This document shows, piece after piece, positions 46,517 through 55,017 of a DNA stretch of 64,000 bases (its first letter is position 1; the number at the start of each line of letters is the position of its first letter). The DNA comes from Paenibacillus harenae (GTDB lineage: Bacteria; Bacillota; Bacilli; Paenibacillales; Paenibacillaceae): contig NZ_JAUSST010000001.1 in NCBI RefSeq assembly GCF_030812415.1, forward strand, positions 434,001-498,000. The letters are read 5' to 3'. The notes beneath the pieces were generated by a model, which worked only from the letters and a program-made list of their open reading frames with translations, ran no database searches and was not told the DNA's origin. A program made the position numbers and the translations under genes.

Positions 46517-46770
46517 GAAGACGCTCCGCCCTCGCCAGTCACCGGAGGAACGGGATCATAGCCTCCCGGGTGAAACGGGTGGCAGCGGCCAATTCTCTTG
46601 GCAGCGAGCCAAGCTCCTCTGGCGGGGCCATGCTTCTCGATCGCCTCAAGCGCGTACATGGAGCAGGTCGGATAGAAGCGGCACGACGGCGGCTTCATCG
46701 GCGAAATGACTTTGCGATAGAAGTGGATCGGCGCCTGAAGCGTTCTTCTCATGATCCGTCCGTTGCTCAT
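46513..46770 (-). CDS. yidD: Membrane protein insertion efficiency factor YidD
   Basis: An 85-aa (or 79-aa from MRRTLQAP at 46752) YidD. It has the family core [20 protein letters not shown], the second Cys in [12 protein letters not shown], then [14 protein letters not shown]. It assists YidC/SpoIIIJ-dependent insertion at the inner face of the membrane. Its first ATG directly abuts the zur stop (TAAATG); family N-termini favour the later ATG, but neither start has a good ribosome binding site. Confidence 0.93.
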   Translation of the reverse strand: MSNGRIMRRTLQAPIHFYRKVISPMKPPSCRFYPTCSMYALEAIEKHGPARGAWLAAKRIGRCHPFHPGGYDPVPPVTGEGGASS

Positions 46771-47208
46771 TTATCGCTCGCTTGCGGCCGTTTCTTCCTG
46801 CACGCATTCCTTGCAATAGCCGAATACCTCGAACTTATGCTTCACGACACGGAAGTCATCGGGCACGGCCGTCTGCTCCATCGGGCAATACGTTATCGGA
46901 TAAGTGTGCCCGCATTGCAGGCAGATCATGTGGTGATGATGGTCATGCTCTCTGCAGTGAAGCTTGAACTTTACGCCTTCCTCGAACATTACCTGCTCAA
47001 GCACGCCAAGCTCCTCCATGACGCGCAAATTTCGATAGACGGTATCGAAGCTGAGACCGGCATATGATTTTCCCATAAATTCATAGACTTCCTTAGGCGC
47101 CAAATAACCGGGGGACTCCGCGAACAGCTTGGCCAGCGTCTTCCTCTGATCCGTAATACGGAGACCTCGACTAGCCATGCTTTGTATAATTTCATCTATC
47201 GTATGCAA
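46771..47208 (-). CDS. zur: Zinc uptake regulator Zur (Fur family)
   Basis: A 145-aa Fur-family repressor. Winged-helix region APKEVYEFMGKSYAGLSFDTVYRNLRVMEELG (in parts: LSFDTVYRNL), His-rich metal site HDHHHHMICLQCGH, the C-terminal zinc pair (CPMEQ, HKFEVFGYCKEC). The CPM and HKFE-YG-C-C pattern is closer to B. subtilis Zur than to Fur or PerR. TTG start 8 bases behind GGAGG. Its likely target is the znu palindrome at 43886-43904, 2.9 kb away. Confidence 0.85.
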   Translation of the reverse strand: MHTIDEIIQSMASRGLRITDQRKTLAKLFAESPGYLAPKEVYEFMGKSYAGLSFDTVYRNLRVMEELGVLEQVMFEEGVKFKLHCREHDHHHHMICLQCGHTYPITYCPMEQTAVPDDFRVVKHKFEVFGYCKECVQEETAASER

Positions 47209-47252
47209 TGTCTGTACCTCCGTTCGTAGAAAGTTGCTATCTTCATAATGCC

Positions 47253-47281
47253 GAAAAAAAAAGCTCTCGTCAATGAGAGCC
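47253..47281 (-). terminator. Terminator after the 74-aa membrane gene
   Basis: GCTCTC (47263-47268) and GAGAGC (47275-47280) form a tight hairpin and nine A on the plus strand give the minus-strand T-run. It blocks read-through into zur. Confidence 0.88.
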
Positions 47282-47322
47282 TCTGCTTGCAACGTTCATC
47301 TATTGGCGCAAAACGACGAATT

Positions 47323-47547
47323 TCAGCCGTTCATTCGCATATTTATTAAGAAGCAGATCACCATGGCCATGAACATCGCAATGCCGATTATACCGAACAG
47401 CAGCCTTCTGCCGTTGCGCTTTGCGATCAATTCGCGGTCAGCCGGTTGCAGAACCGCTTCTTTATAAGCGCGGTGCATGAACAAGTAAACGACTACGGAA
47501 GTAACGAACAAGATATTGGCGATAAACCACATAAGCGTCCAGAACAA
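47323..47547 (-). CDS. Small membrane protein, 74 aa, unknown
   Basis: A 74-aa protein with two hydrophobic helices (WFIANILFVTSVVVYLFM and LLFGIIGIAMFMAMVICFL) and a basic loop between. TTG start 8 bases behind GGAGG, and its own terminator follows. I recognise no family. Probably paired with the next small gene upstream, which has the same orientation and a 24-base gap. Confidence 0.65.
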   Translation of the reverse strand: MFWTLMWFIANILFVTSVVVYLFMHRAYKEAVLQPADRELIAKRNGRRLLFGIIGIAMFMAMVICFLINMRMNG

Positions 47548-47571
47548 CGACTATTCCTCCAGTGAAGATGG

Positions 47572-47775
47572 CTACAGCACAAACCATTCGTTTAATATGT
47601 ACATGAATACGCCGAAACTAACGACAGCGCCGCCGAAGCAGAACCAACCTGTACGGAATTTTTGCTGAAACATCCGCAGAATGCCGAAGCTAAGCAAGCC
47701 AAATATAAGCAATAAGAACACGATTCCCAATATGAATAACGAAGCGGATACGTCACTAACATCGACTAAAGACAC
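47572..47775 (-). CDS. Small membrane protein, 67 aa, unknown
   Basis: A 67-aa protein with two helices (SLFILGIVFLLLIFGLLSFGIL and FGGAVVSFGVFMYIL). GTG start behind AGGAG. The size and layout resemble DUF2768-like small proteins, but I cannot confirm that by eye. Confidence 0.6.
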   Translation of the reverse strand: MSLVDVSDVSASLFILGIVFLLLIFGLLSFGILRMFQQKFRTGWFCFGGAVVSFGVFMYILNEWFVL

Positions 47776-47933
47776 AGGTTACACTCCTCTATAGACTAAT
47801 ATATACACGTCATTAGCCATTATAAAGGATAAGCAAGCCATTATCCAGCCGTAAACCCGGTCGATTTCGTGACAAAACAAGGAGCGCCGGTCAGCAGTTG
47901 CGCCCCTTGCACAATGCTTCATAGACCGTTACT

Positions 47934-48365
47934 CTACCAGACGATATACGATTCATGGTAAGAACGGTTGATCGGCCGCTTGCGAAGCTTCACATGAAGC
48001 ACATCGTCCTTCACCTGCGCCTTGCATATTCGAGGCTTAACGAGCACCGGCAGCTTGACTGTTTCTTTGCTCCCTTTCGGCAAACCTTCGACCCGGACCC
48101 GGTCTTCGCGAATGAACAGCCTTACCTGCTCCCGGACCGTATCTTTCGGTAAATTTATTTTTACGACAACGAAATTCTCCGTCTCGGAAACCGCGGCCGA
48201 CTTCGACCCGGTTATCGCGCCTGCAGCTTCTGGGAGTGCCTTCGTCATCAGCTTCCTTACATATTGCTCCACCCAATCCGGCTCCTTGAGTATTTCGAAC
48301 CCTTTCGGGAGCTGCTGCCCTTCCATCCATTTCTCGATTTCATTCCATTTGGACGCCATACGCAC
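47934..48365 (-). CDS. Hsp20/alpha-crystallin-like protein, spore-associated context
   Basis: A 143-aa protein (141 from the ATG at 48359). The first 45 residues (ASKWNEIEKWMEG, PDWVEQYVRKLMTKALP) look helical and specific to this group. Residues 60-135 read as a diverged alpha-crystallin domain: VVVKINLPKDTVREQVRLFI, VRVEGLPKGSKETVKLPV, DDVLHVKLRKRP. The IxI tail motif is absent. It is divergent from the gerP operon, which suggests a spore coat or late sporulation role. GGGAGG serves either start. Confidence 0.6.
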   Translation of the reverse strand: MRMASKWNEIEKWMEGQQLPKGFEILKEPDWVEQYVRKLMTKALPEAAGAITGSKSAAVSETENFVVVKINLPKDTVREQVRLFIREDRVRVEGLPKGSKETVKLPVLVKPRICKAQVKDDVLHVKLRKRPINRSYHESYIVW

Positions 48366-48464
48366 ACCTGCCTCCCAGCACTACTTACAGCATATGCGCC
48401 CACTACATCTATCGATACTCCCGGGCGAACCGTTCAGGGCGAACGCCAAGTCAATGGGCGGGTA

Positions 48465-48491
48465 ACGTATAGGCGAATGCCGCATAAGATA
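48465..48491 (+). promoter_or_regulatory. Sigma-K promoter of the gerP operon
   Basis: AC at 48465-48466 and an exact CATAAGATA (CATAnnnTA) at 48483-48491 with a 16-base spacer, 50 bases before gerPA. GerP expression by sigma-K is established in Bacillus. Confidence 0.75.
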
Positions 48492-48540
48492 TAGAATCAG
48501 TCAGGCCAGAAGGAACGATTCTTAGAAAAGGGTGAACCTT

Positions 48541-48780
48541 ATGCCAGCAGTCGTAGGTTTTGTGAAAATCGTCAGCGTAGGCTCAAGCTCGATCGTTCAA
48601 TTCGGCGATACCGTGCAAGTGTCGCCCAGCAGCAGCTCCAAAACGTATGCAGGCTCGGGCTCCTTCCTAACGGGAAGCCTTACGAATTCCAACAATGCGG
48701 TCAGCGCGACGAACACGCTTGATCCGGATGTGCAGGACAATACGAACAACGAGGTCGCCTCGGGAGTTAACGTCATATGA
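48541..48780 (+). CDS. gerPA: Spore germination protein GerPA/GerPF type
   Basis: A 79-aa small hydrophilic protein with VVGFVKIVSVGSSSIVQFGDTVQVSPSSSSKTYAGSGSF (in parts: GSSSIVQFGDTV, KTYAGSGSFLTG), the GerPA/GerPF signature. GerP proteins localise to the spore coat and let germinants through the outer layers. ATG at 7 bases from AAAAGGG; in-frame GTG at 48532 is inferior. It overlaps gerPB by 4 bases (ATGA). Confidence 0.92.
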   Translation: MPAVVGFVKIVSVGSSSIVQFGDTVQVSPSSSSKTYAGSGSFLTGSLTNSNNAVSATNTLDPDVQDNTNNEVASGVNVI

Positions 48781-48980
48781 GCTGGACGATCCATCAGCAT
48801 ATTACGATCAATTGTATGCGCATCGACACTATATCGAACAGCTCAGTCCTGCAGGTAGGCAGCGCAGGCTCCATCCGATCGCTTTCCCAACTTTACAATA
48901 CAGGAGGCTTTACGAGCCCCGCTCCACAGCTCGGATCGGAAAATCCGCTATCCTTCGTACCGCTCCCGAATCCGTCCTAA
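48777..48980 (+). CDS. gerPB: Spore germination protein GerPB
   Basis: A 67-aa GerPB with the ITINCMRIDTISNSSVLQVGSAG block (in parts: INCMRIDTISNSSVLQVG) and a Pro/Ser-rich C-terminus. It overlaps the gerPA stop and forms part of the spore coat permeability complex. Confidence 0.92.
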   Translation: MSWTIHQHITINCMRIDTISNSSVLQVGSAGSIRSLSQLYNTGGFTSPAPQLGSENPLSFVPLPNPS

Positions 48981-49019
48981 TCGAAGGGAAATGAACCGTT
49001 ACGACAGGAGGTTGATCGT

Positions 49020-49688
49020 ATGCAACAGCAAGGCCCGTTGTCTCCCTGGCAAGCATGGGCGCATGACGTGATGCATAAGCTAACCGCCCAGCAAGCGATA
49101 ATCGAGAGGATGGAGAAGCAGATTGCCGATCTTTGCGAGCAGGTCAAGCAGCTAGAGTCGAGGCCTGCCTACCATATCGACAGCATCGAATACCATTTCG
49201 ACCAATTGAAGGTCGAGAAGCTCGACGGTACGCTCAATATCGGCATGACCGCGCCCGGAAGCGGCGGCGATCAATTTCCAGGCTCGATCGATCAACTTTC
49301 CGTACCGGCTCCTGAGGTGTTCCCGTCGGCCGCTCCTGCTGTTGCGCCGCACTCCCCGTTGTACAACGAAATTCATACGAACATGAACCGTTATCTCGAT
49401 ACGGATGCGGCCGAGAGACTCATCGCAATAGAAAGCGATCTTTGCATCCCGCTTGATCCGTATCACCGAAGAATCATTCTTAATGATATTAAGAAGCAAA
49501 TGCCAACCCGTATCCATTATTATATGCAGCAAACGAGTAGCGGCGGTAATGAAGTTGAAACGCCGAGGACGAACGAGAATCAAGGCGAAGTCGTTCTTGC
49601 CAAAGCCATTCGAGATGCGGACGCAGCGATGCTGGCGTACATGAAGCAGCTACAAAGCGGCCAACCGCCATCAGGAGGTACAGTCTAG
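49020..49688 (+). CDS. gerPC: Spore germination protein GerPC
   Basis: A 222-aa GerPC. The N-terminal half is a coiled coil (QQAIIERMEKQIADLCEQVKQLE, about residues 20-45) leading to the conserved IEYHFDQLKVEKLDGTLNIG stretch. The rest is a Pro/Ala-rich linker and a helical C-terminal domain (PYHRRIILNDIKKQMPTRIHYYM). GerPC is the structural hub of GerP in Bacillus. AGGAGG precedes the ATG. Confidence 0.92.
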   Translation: MQQQGPLSPWQAWAHDVMHKLTAQQAIIERMEKQIADLCEQVKQLESRPAYHIDSIEYHFDQLKVEKLDGTLNIGMTAPGSGGDQFPGSIDQLSVPAPEVFPSAAPAVAPHSPLYNEIHTNMNRYLDTDAAERLIAIESDLCIPLDPYHRRIILNDIKKQMPTRIHYYMQQTSSGGNEVETPRTNENQGEVVLAKAIRDADAAMLAYMKQLQSGQPPSGGTV

Positions 49689-49904
49689 ATGATTCAATTT
49701 AAAGTCGTCAATCACGCGCTCACCGTCGGTCAGATCGAAATTCTCGGCGTGTCGAGCGCCTCGATGTTCCAAATCGGGGACACCGATTACGTTACCTTGA
49801 ACTCGATGTTCGATACGCCGCCGGAATCGGTCATCGTAGGTCCCATGGCCCCGCTCCCCCTCCCGGGAGGGGGACAGGAAGAAGGTCCGGCTAATGCAGA
49901 ATAA
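49689..49904 (+). CDS. gerPD: Spore germination protein GerPD
   Basis: A 71-aa GerPD (FKVVNHALTVGQIEILGVSSASMFQIGDTDYV) with a Pro/Gly-rich C-terminal extension. It starts directly after the gerPC TAG (TAGATG), and the AGGAGG lies in gerPC. Confidence 0.92.
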   Translation: MIQFKVVNHALTVGQIEILGVSSASMFQIGDTDYVTLNSMFDTPPESVIVGPMAPLPLPGGGQEEGPANAE

Positions 49905-50331
49905 GTTATATCCAGACGATACGCACCCGATTCGTACGGCGCGGATCGGAGCCGTATGCCTCATCGACGTCTCCTCATCTGGTACTGTCCAATTCGGCGA
50001 TCGCGGCGAGACGAATGCCAAACTCCGTGCAATTGCCTTGCAGCGCCAAGAAGATCATACAACGGCAGGCGACGTTTTCTACGAATCGTATCGCATCTTC
50101 GACCGGGATTTGCCGGAACTCGTCGATCCGGAATACGCGGACGGACAAGGCGTCCATATCGAGCGGGTGAACGCCGATCCGTTCATTACCGTCGGCTATA
50201 TTCATGTGACGGCTACGGGAGCGGCTTCCAGCTTGCTTTGCGGCAACTGCATGCGAGTTAACTCGGAATCGCGAATTATGCATATTCGGCAATACCCTCG
50301 TCCGCGCCCTATTCCCGGTGCTTTCTGCTGA
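49894..50331 (+). CDS. gerPE: Spore germination protein GerPE
   Basis: A 145-aa GerPE with RTARIGAVCLIDVSSSGTVQFGD near the N-terminus and RVNADPFITVGYIHVTATGAASSLLCGNC in the middle, ending in an Arg/Pro-rich tail. It overlaps gerPD by 11 bases. No gerPF copy follows; a terminator comes next. Confidence 0.9.
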   Translation: MQNKLYPDDTHPIRTARIGAVCLIDVSSSGTVQFGDRGETNAKLRAIALQRQEDHTTAGDVFYESYRIFDRDLPELVDPEYADGQGVHIERVNADPFITVGYIHVTATGAASSLLCGNCMRVNSESRIMHIRQYPRPRPIPGAFC

Positions 50332-50386
50332 ACGATATTTTACGTTTTGCGCTCGGGCGTATTTTAAGACCTGGAACAAGAACATT

Positions 50387-50418
50387 AAGGCATCTCCTTA
50401 TTGAGATGCCTTGTTTAC
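50387..50418 (+). terminator. Terminator of the gerP operon
   Basis: AAGGCATCTC (50387-50396) pairs with GAGATGCCTT (50403-50412) around a six-base loop, with GTTTACTTTA after it. Confidence 0.85.
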
Positions 50419-50484
50419 TTTAATGAGTCAACCGTTACTCGCATAAACATATGGCAATAACCTAAGCAAAGGATGAAGCGAACA

Positions 50485-52377
50485 ATGGATACGAACCCGC
50501 TTCTGCAGAAGATAGAACTGTTATCAGGCGAGCTGCTGCGGCTGCAATCGCCAGACGGCGCTTGGCGTTTCTGCTTCGACGACGGTGTTAAGACCGACAG
50601 CTATATGATCATCCTGTTGCGGATGCTGAACCGCTCGGATGAACCATTCATCCGCTCCTTGGCGATTCGCATTGCTTCCGAGCAGCAGCCGGATGGTTCT
50701 TGGAAGCTCTATCACGACGAGCAAGGCGGCAATCTGGACGCTACGGCCGAAGCTTGTTATGCGCTGCTCTACTCCGGTTTCTACAGCCCTATCGATGCCC
50801 CGATGGTCAATGCCAAGAAATATATTCGCAGCCGCGGAGGCTTGGCTGAAGTAAAATCACTGCTTACGCAAGTCATGTTGTCCGCATCGGGACAAGCGGA
50901 ATGGCCGAACGCCTTGCGCGTGCCTTTGCCCTTCCTGTTCGGCGAAAACCCTTTGTTCGATCTATTCTCCTTATCGGGTCATGCCAGAGTCCATCTCGTC
51001 CCGACGGCCATTATGGCGAACAAACATTTTGCAAGACGCGCGCCAAACGCTCCGGATCTGTCCGATTGGTTCTTGGACGGCAATCTGGCTTTCAAAAACG
51101 ATCCTGCGATCTTCGCGGCATTATCCGTTCTATTCGATACGGTTGCCCATACCGGTTTGTTCACGGAAGACTCGAATGAAGCATGGAGGAACGCAGAGCA
51201 GTTCATGCTGGATCGGCTGGAACCAAACGGTACGCTGCTCACCTTCTCGACGGCAACGATGCTTATGATTATGGCGTTGCTCGCACTAGGCTACGATGAT
51301 CGTTCACCGTTGATAAACCGGCTGCTGGCAGGCATCCGCTCGCTCCTATGCCGGGATCGCCCCCATATACAAGTCGCTTCCGCGGAAGTATGGGATACGG
51401 CGATGCTCAGCTACGCGCTGCGCGAAGCCGGACTCCCTCCCTCGAGCTTCGCCCTTCGCAATGCCTCAGCTTATTTGAAGGCGAGACAACAAACAAAGCT
51501 GGCCGACTGGGCGATCCGCAATCCAGACACGCCGCCTGGAGGCTGGGGCTTCTCCGACGTCAACACGTTATACCCTGACGTTGATGATAGCACGGCTTCG
51601 CTTCGCTCCCTGCTTCCATATGTATCGGAATCGGACTCCGCGCCAGCGTTGAATATTGAAGATTCGCAAGCTGCATGGCAGAGGGGGCTTAACTGGGTGT
51701 TGTCGATGCGCAACGACGACGGCGGCTGGCCTGCTTTTGAACGGCAAGGCAGTACGATCCCGCCAAGCTTCCTGAACTTCGAAGGCGCGGCGGACATTGC
51801 CGTCGATCCGTCGACCGTTGACTTAACGGCTCGAACGCTTTATTTTCTAGGCAAAGAGCTTCAAATGACGTCTTCGGTAAGCTGGCTTGAGGACTCGGTC
51901 CGTTACGTGCTTTCGCAGCAGCAGAAGGATGGCAGCTGGTACGGACGCTGGGGAATCGCTTATATTCATGGCACCGGCGCTGCCCTTCAAGGACTAACGG
52001 CTATCGGCGTCGCCGACGACCATCCTGCTGTCCGCAAAGCAACTGCTTGGCTGCTCGGCATTCAGAATCCGGACGGCGGCTGGGGTGAATCCTGTCTAAG
52101 CGACGAAGTAAAGCACTACGTTCCGCTGCGAGCAAGCACGCCTTCCCAGACGGCATGGGCGCTCGACGGATTAATAGCCGTCTCGCCGAAGCCAACGCCG
52201 GCAATCGAGCGCGGCATATCGGCATTGCTGCAATCGCTTGATCGGCGCGATTGGACATACACATACCCGACAGGAGCAGGCCTGCCGGGCAGCATCTACG
52301 TTCATTATGCGAGCAATAACTATATATGGCCTCTCCTAACGCTTACGTCCTACGTCAATAAATACGGCGACAATTAA
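50485..52377 (+). CDS. sqhC: Squalene-hopene cyclase family terpene cyclase (SqhC-like)
   Basis: A 630-aa class II terpene cyclase. The protonating DXDD motif is D365-V-D-D368 (in YPDVDDSTASL), and several QW repeats are visible (QSPDGAWRF, QQPDGSWKL, QQKDGSWYGRWG, QNPDGGWGES). The B. subtilis homologue SqhC cyclises tetraprenyl-beta-curcumene to sporulenes, spore membrane lipids. The ATG MDTNPL lies 11 bases behind AAGGA. Its location next to gerP fits a sporulation role; substrate (squalene or tetraprenyl-curcumene) cannot be read from the sequence. Confidence 0.88.
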   Translation: MDTNPLLQKIELLSGELLRLQSPDGAWRFCFDDGVKTDSYMIILLRMLNRSDEPFIRSLAIRIASEQQPDGSWKLYHDEQGGNLDATAEACYALLYSGFYSPIDAPMVNAKKYIRSRGGLAEVKSLLTQVMLSASGQAEWPNALRVPLPFLFGENPLFDLFSLSGHARVHLVPTAIMANKHFARRAPNAPDLSDWFLDGNLAFKNDPAIFAALSVLFDTVAHTGLFTEDSNEAWRNAEQFMLDRLEPNGTLLTFSTATMLMIMALLALGYDDRSPLINRLLAGIRSLLCRDRPHIQVASAEVWDTAMLSYALREAGLPPSSFALRNASAYLKARQQTKLADWAIRNPDTPPGGWGFSDVNTLYPDVDDSTASLRSLLPYVSESDSAPALNIEDSQAAWQRGLNWVLSMRNDDGGWPAFERQGSTIPPSFLNFEGAADIAVDPSTVDLTARTLYFLGKELQMTSSVSWLEDSVRYVLSQQQKDGSWYGRWGIAYIHGTGAALQGLTAIGVADDHPAVRKATAWLLGIQNPDGGWGESCLSDEVKHYVPLRASTPSQTAWALDGLIAVSPKPTPAIERGISALLQSLDRRDWTYTYPTGAGLPGSIYVHYASNNYIWPLLTLTSYVNKYGDN

Positions 52378-52393
52378 CAAACCGGCCCTTAGG

Positions 52394-53932
52394 CTACATC
52401 CATTTTTTCTGGAAAGCGGTTATTTCCGCATATTCTTCCGTCAGCAAGCGCGACAATCGAACGTAGATCGGCATGATCTCTGCATAGATAGCGGCATTTT
52501 GTTTATTAGGCTGATGGACATGCGAGCCTCCTACCATCTCGGATACGACTTGCAGAGAGGACACCTCGCCTAAGCTGTACAACCCGAGAATGGCGGCGCC
52601 AAGGCATGAGCTCTCGATACTCTCCGGCACCTGCAGCTCTTGATCGAATATATCGGACATCATCTGACGCCACAGCTCGGAGCGGGCGAAGCCGCCTGTC
52701 GCTTGAATGCTGGACGGCTTGCCGATCAGCTCCTCAAGCGCCATTAAGACCGTATGCAAGTTATAGATGACGCCTTCCAGCGCGGCGCGAACGAGATGAC
52801 CCGTCTTATGATGCAGGCCTAGACCGAAGTAAGAGCCTCGTGCATTCGCATCCCATAACGGCGCTCTTTCTCCGGACAGATATGGATGGAAAATCAAACC
52901 GTCAGAGCCTGCGCCCACTTTGGCGGCCAGCTCCGTAAGAAGCTCATAAGCATCAACGCCGCGCCGCTTCGCTTCTTCTACCTGTTCCGAACCGATCTGA
53001 TCGCGAACCCAACGGAAAATCATTCCCCCGTTATTGACCGGACCTCCGATCACCCACAGGTCATCCGCCAGCGCATAGCAGAACGTTCGCCCTAGTGGAT
53101 CTGTAACCGGTTTGTTCGTTACGGCCCGAATCGCTCCGCTCGTTCCGATCGTGACGGCAACGGAGCCCGGTTTAATGGCATTGACGCCAAGATTGGACAA
53201 TACGCCATCGCTAGCGCCAACGATGAACGGCGTCGTAGGGAGCAGGTTCATCCGCTGCGCATAGCCGTCATTCAATCCTTCAAGCTTATATGTCGTCGGA
53301 ACCGGCGTGGACAGCCGATCCGCTTGTACGCCGGCAACGCGCAGCGCCTCCAAATCCCACTGCAGCAGCTCCAGATTGAACATTCCGGTCGCCGAAGCAA
53401 TCGAGTGATCGACGACGTATTCTCCGAATAGCTTCAAGAATACGTATTCCTTAATCGAAATGAATTTATAAGTGCTATCGAACAATTCCTTCTCGTCATG
53501 ACTCAGCCAGGTCAGCTTGGATAGCGGCGACATCGGATGGATCGGCGTGCCTGTCCGCAAGTAGATGTCATGACCGTTCATTTCGTTTTTGATTTTATTC
53601 GTCCATTCCGCGCTGCGATTGTCGGCCCAAGTGATGCAGCGCGTGATCGGCAAGCCAGCTTCGTCAACGGCAATAACGCTGTGCATGGCCGAGCTGAAAG
53701 AGACGCACGCCACTTCGCCGGCATGTATGCCCGCTTTTGCCACCGCTTGTCCGATCGTCTCGATAACCGCATTGAAAATTTGCTCGGGGTCTTGCTCTGC
53801 GATAGCCGGAGACGGCGAATAAAGCGGATACTCGATGCCGTGACTCGCTACGATTGCCCCCTTCTTCGTGAATAAAACGGATTTCGTGCTTGTTGTTCCT
53901 ATATCAACGCCGATCATGTATTTCGTATTCAT
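52394..53932 (-). CDS. gntK: Gluconokinase (FGGY family)
   Basis: A 512-aa FGGY kinase. N-terminal phosphate-binding MIGVDIGTTSTKSVLF, the substrate-side VSFSSAMHSVIAVD and CITWADNRSAEW, FGGY signature GGPVNNGGMIFRWVRD and the C-terminal IQATGGFARSELWRQMMSD. The closest fit is gluconate kinase GntK; xylulokinase-type substrates cannot be excluded. No gluconate permease or gnd follows. Convergent with sqhC, divergent from the RpiR regulator, which probably controls it. Confidence 0.85.
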   Translation of the reverse strand: MNTKYMIGVDIGTTSTKSVLFTKKGAIVASHGIEYPLYSPSPAIAEQDPEQIFNAVIETIGQAVAKAGIHAGEVACVSFSSAMHSVIAVDEAGLPITRCITWADNRSAEWTNKIKNEMNGHDIYLRTGTPIHPMSPLSKLTWLSHDEKELFDSTYKFISIKEYVFLKLFGEYVVDHSIASATGMFNLELLQWDLEALRVAGVQADRLSTPVPTTYKLEGLNDGYAQRMNLLPTTPFIVGASDGVLSNLGVNAIKPGSVAVTIGTSGAIRAVTNKPVTDPLGRTFCYALADDLWVIGGPVNNGGMIFRWVRDQIGSEQVEEAKRRGVDAYELLTELAAKVGAGSDGLIFHPYLSGERAPLWDANARGSYFGLGLHHKTGHLVRAALEGVIYNLHTVLMALEELIGKPSSIQATGGFARSELWRQMMSDIFDQELQVPESIESSCLGAAILGLYSLGEVSSLQVVSEMVGGSHVHQPNKQNAAIYAEIMPIYVRLSRLLTEEYAEITAFQKKWM

Positions 53933-54066
53933 CCTAATAGGTCCTCTCCCTTATAAACTCCTTAAGCCGCGCCATATTACCATCTATAACCTTACATGGG
54001 TTTATGCGCTTGCGCAACTTTTCTACGCCGACTTGATAGATAATTGGTTTATCGATTAGCGGATTA

Positions 54067-54075
54067 TGGTATACT
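54067..54075 (+). promoter_or_regulatory. Extended -10 promoter of the RpiR gene
   Basis: TGGTATACT gives an extended -10 (TGnTATACT). The -35 region is poor. It lies 38 bases before the ATG. Confidence 0.45.
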
Positions 54076-54112
54076 TCTCAACAAAACACCGCAACGAGAA
54101 GGGAAATCCGCC

Positions 54113-54958
54113 ATGGCGCAAAATATGCTCGGGAAAATCCGTTCCTATCAAACGAGGTTCAGCGAGAAAGAAAAGAAAATCGCCGGTTATATATTAGAAA
54201 ATCCCGAAAAAATCATACATAGTACCATTAGCGAAGTGGCTGACGATCTGCATGTCGCCGAAGCAACCGTGTTTCGTTTCTGCAAGCATATCGGATATAA
54301 GGGCTATCAAGCGATGAAGATCGCGCTCGCCTCGGAGATTATGACGCCCGCCCAACAAGTCTACGAAGAAATCAACGAGTCCGATGACGAAAAAACGATA
54401 GCCGAGAAAATTTTTAAATCGAATATACGCACGCTGGAGAATACGTACCAGTTGCTGGACGGCGAGGCGTTCCGCAAGGCCGTGGAGCTGCTGTCCCAAG
54501 CGAAAAACATTTACTTTTACGGCATTGGCGGTTCCTCTGTTATCGCCATGGATGCCGTCCATAAGTTCTACCGCTGCGGCAAGCAGGCGTTCGCCTTCAC
54601 GGATGCCCACTTCCAGCTCATGTCCGCTTCGCAGCTCGATAAGAACGATGTCGCCGTCATCCTCTCCCATTCCGGAACGAATAGGGACACGCTGCGCATC
54701 CTGAAGACGGCTAGCGATAACGGCGCAAGAACGATCGGCATTACCGGATTCCCGAAGTCTTCGATCAGCCAGAACGTCGATGTTGCGCTGCATACAAGCT
54801 CCGAGGAAACGGAATACCGCTCCGAGGCGCTGGCCTCCCGTATCGGTCAACTAAGCTTAATCGATGCCTTGTATGTGAACGTGTTGATTGCGAATAAAGA
54901 CATCGCCAAGCAATCGCTGGAGAAGATTCGCCAGGCCATATCGGAAACGCGTCTATAA
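54113..54958 (+). CDS. MurR/RpiR family transcriptional regulator
   Basis: A 281-aa regulator with an N-terminal HTH_6 domain (RFSEKEKKIAGYILENPEKI, then HVAEATVFRFCKHIGYKGYQAMK) and a C-terminal SIS sugar-phosphate-binding domain (IYFYGIGGSSVIAMDAVHKFYRCG, ILSHSGTNRDTLRIL, ARTIGITGFPKSSIS). It probably senses a phosphosugar such as 6-phosphogluconate and controls the divergent gntK. The ATG MAQNMLG is served by GAGAAGGG; an upstream in-frame start at 54044 is less likely. Confidence 0.88.
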   Translation: MAQNMLGKIRSYQTRFSEKEKKIAGYILENPEKIIHSTISEVADDLHVAEATVFRFCKHIGYKGYQAMKIALASEIMTPAQQVYEEINESDDEKTIAEKIFKSNIRTLENTYQLLDGEAFRKAVELLSQAKNIYFYGIGGSSVIAMDAVHKFYRCGKQAFAFTDAHFQLMSASQLDKNDVAVILSHSGTNRDTLRILKTASDNGARTIGITGFPKSSISQNVDVALHTSSEETEYRSEALASRIGQLSLIDALYVNVLIANKDIAKQSLEKIRQAISETRL

Positions 54959-54963
54959 TGAAA

Positions 54964-55002
54964 ACAAGCTGCCCGTCGCAATATGCGCGGGCAGCTTGTA
55001 TT
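54964..55002. terminator. Bidirectional terminator between RpiR gene and GH15 gene
   Basis: ACAAGCTGCCCG (54964-54975) pairs with CGGGCAGCTTGT (54988-54999), a 12-bp GC-rich stem with AAAA and ATTTC flanks. Confidence 0.88.
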
Positions 55003-55017
55003 TCGTTACGTGAATAC

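Noticed and set aside
48366-48440. Sigma-K promoter for the Hsp20-like gene on the minus strand
   Set aside because: CATATGCTG is one base off the -10 pattern and no AC lies at 16-17 bases.
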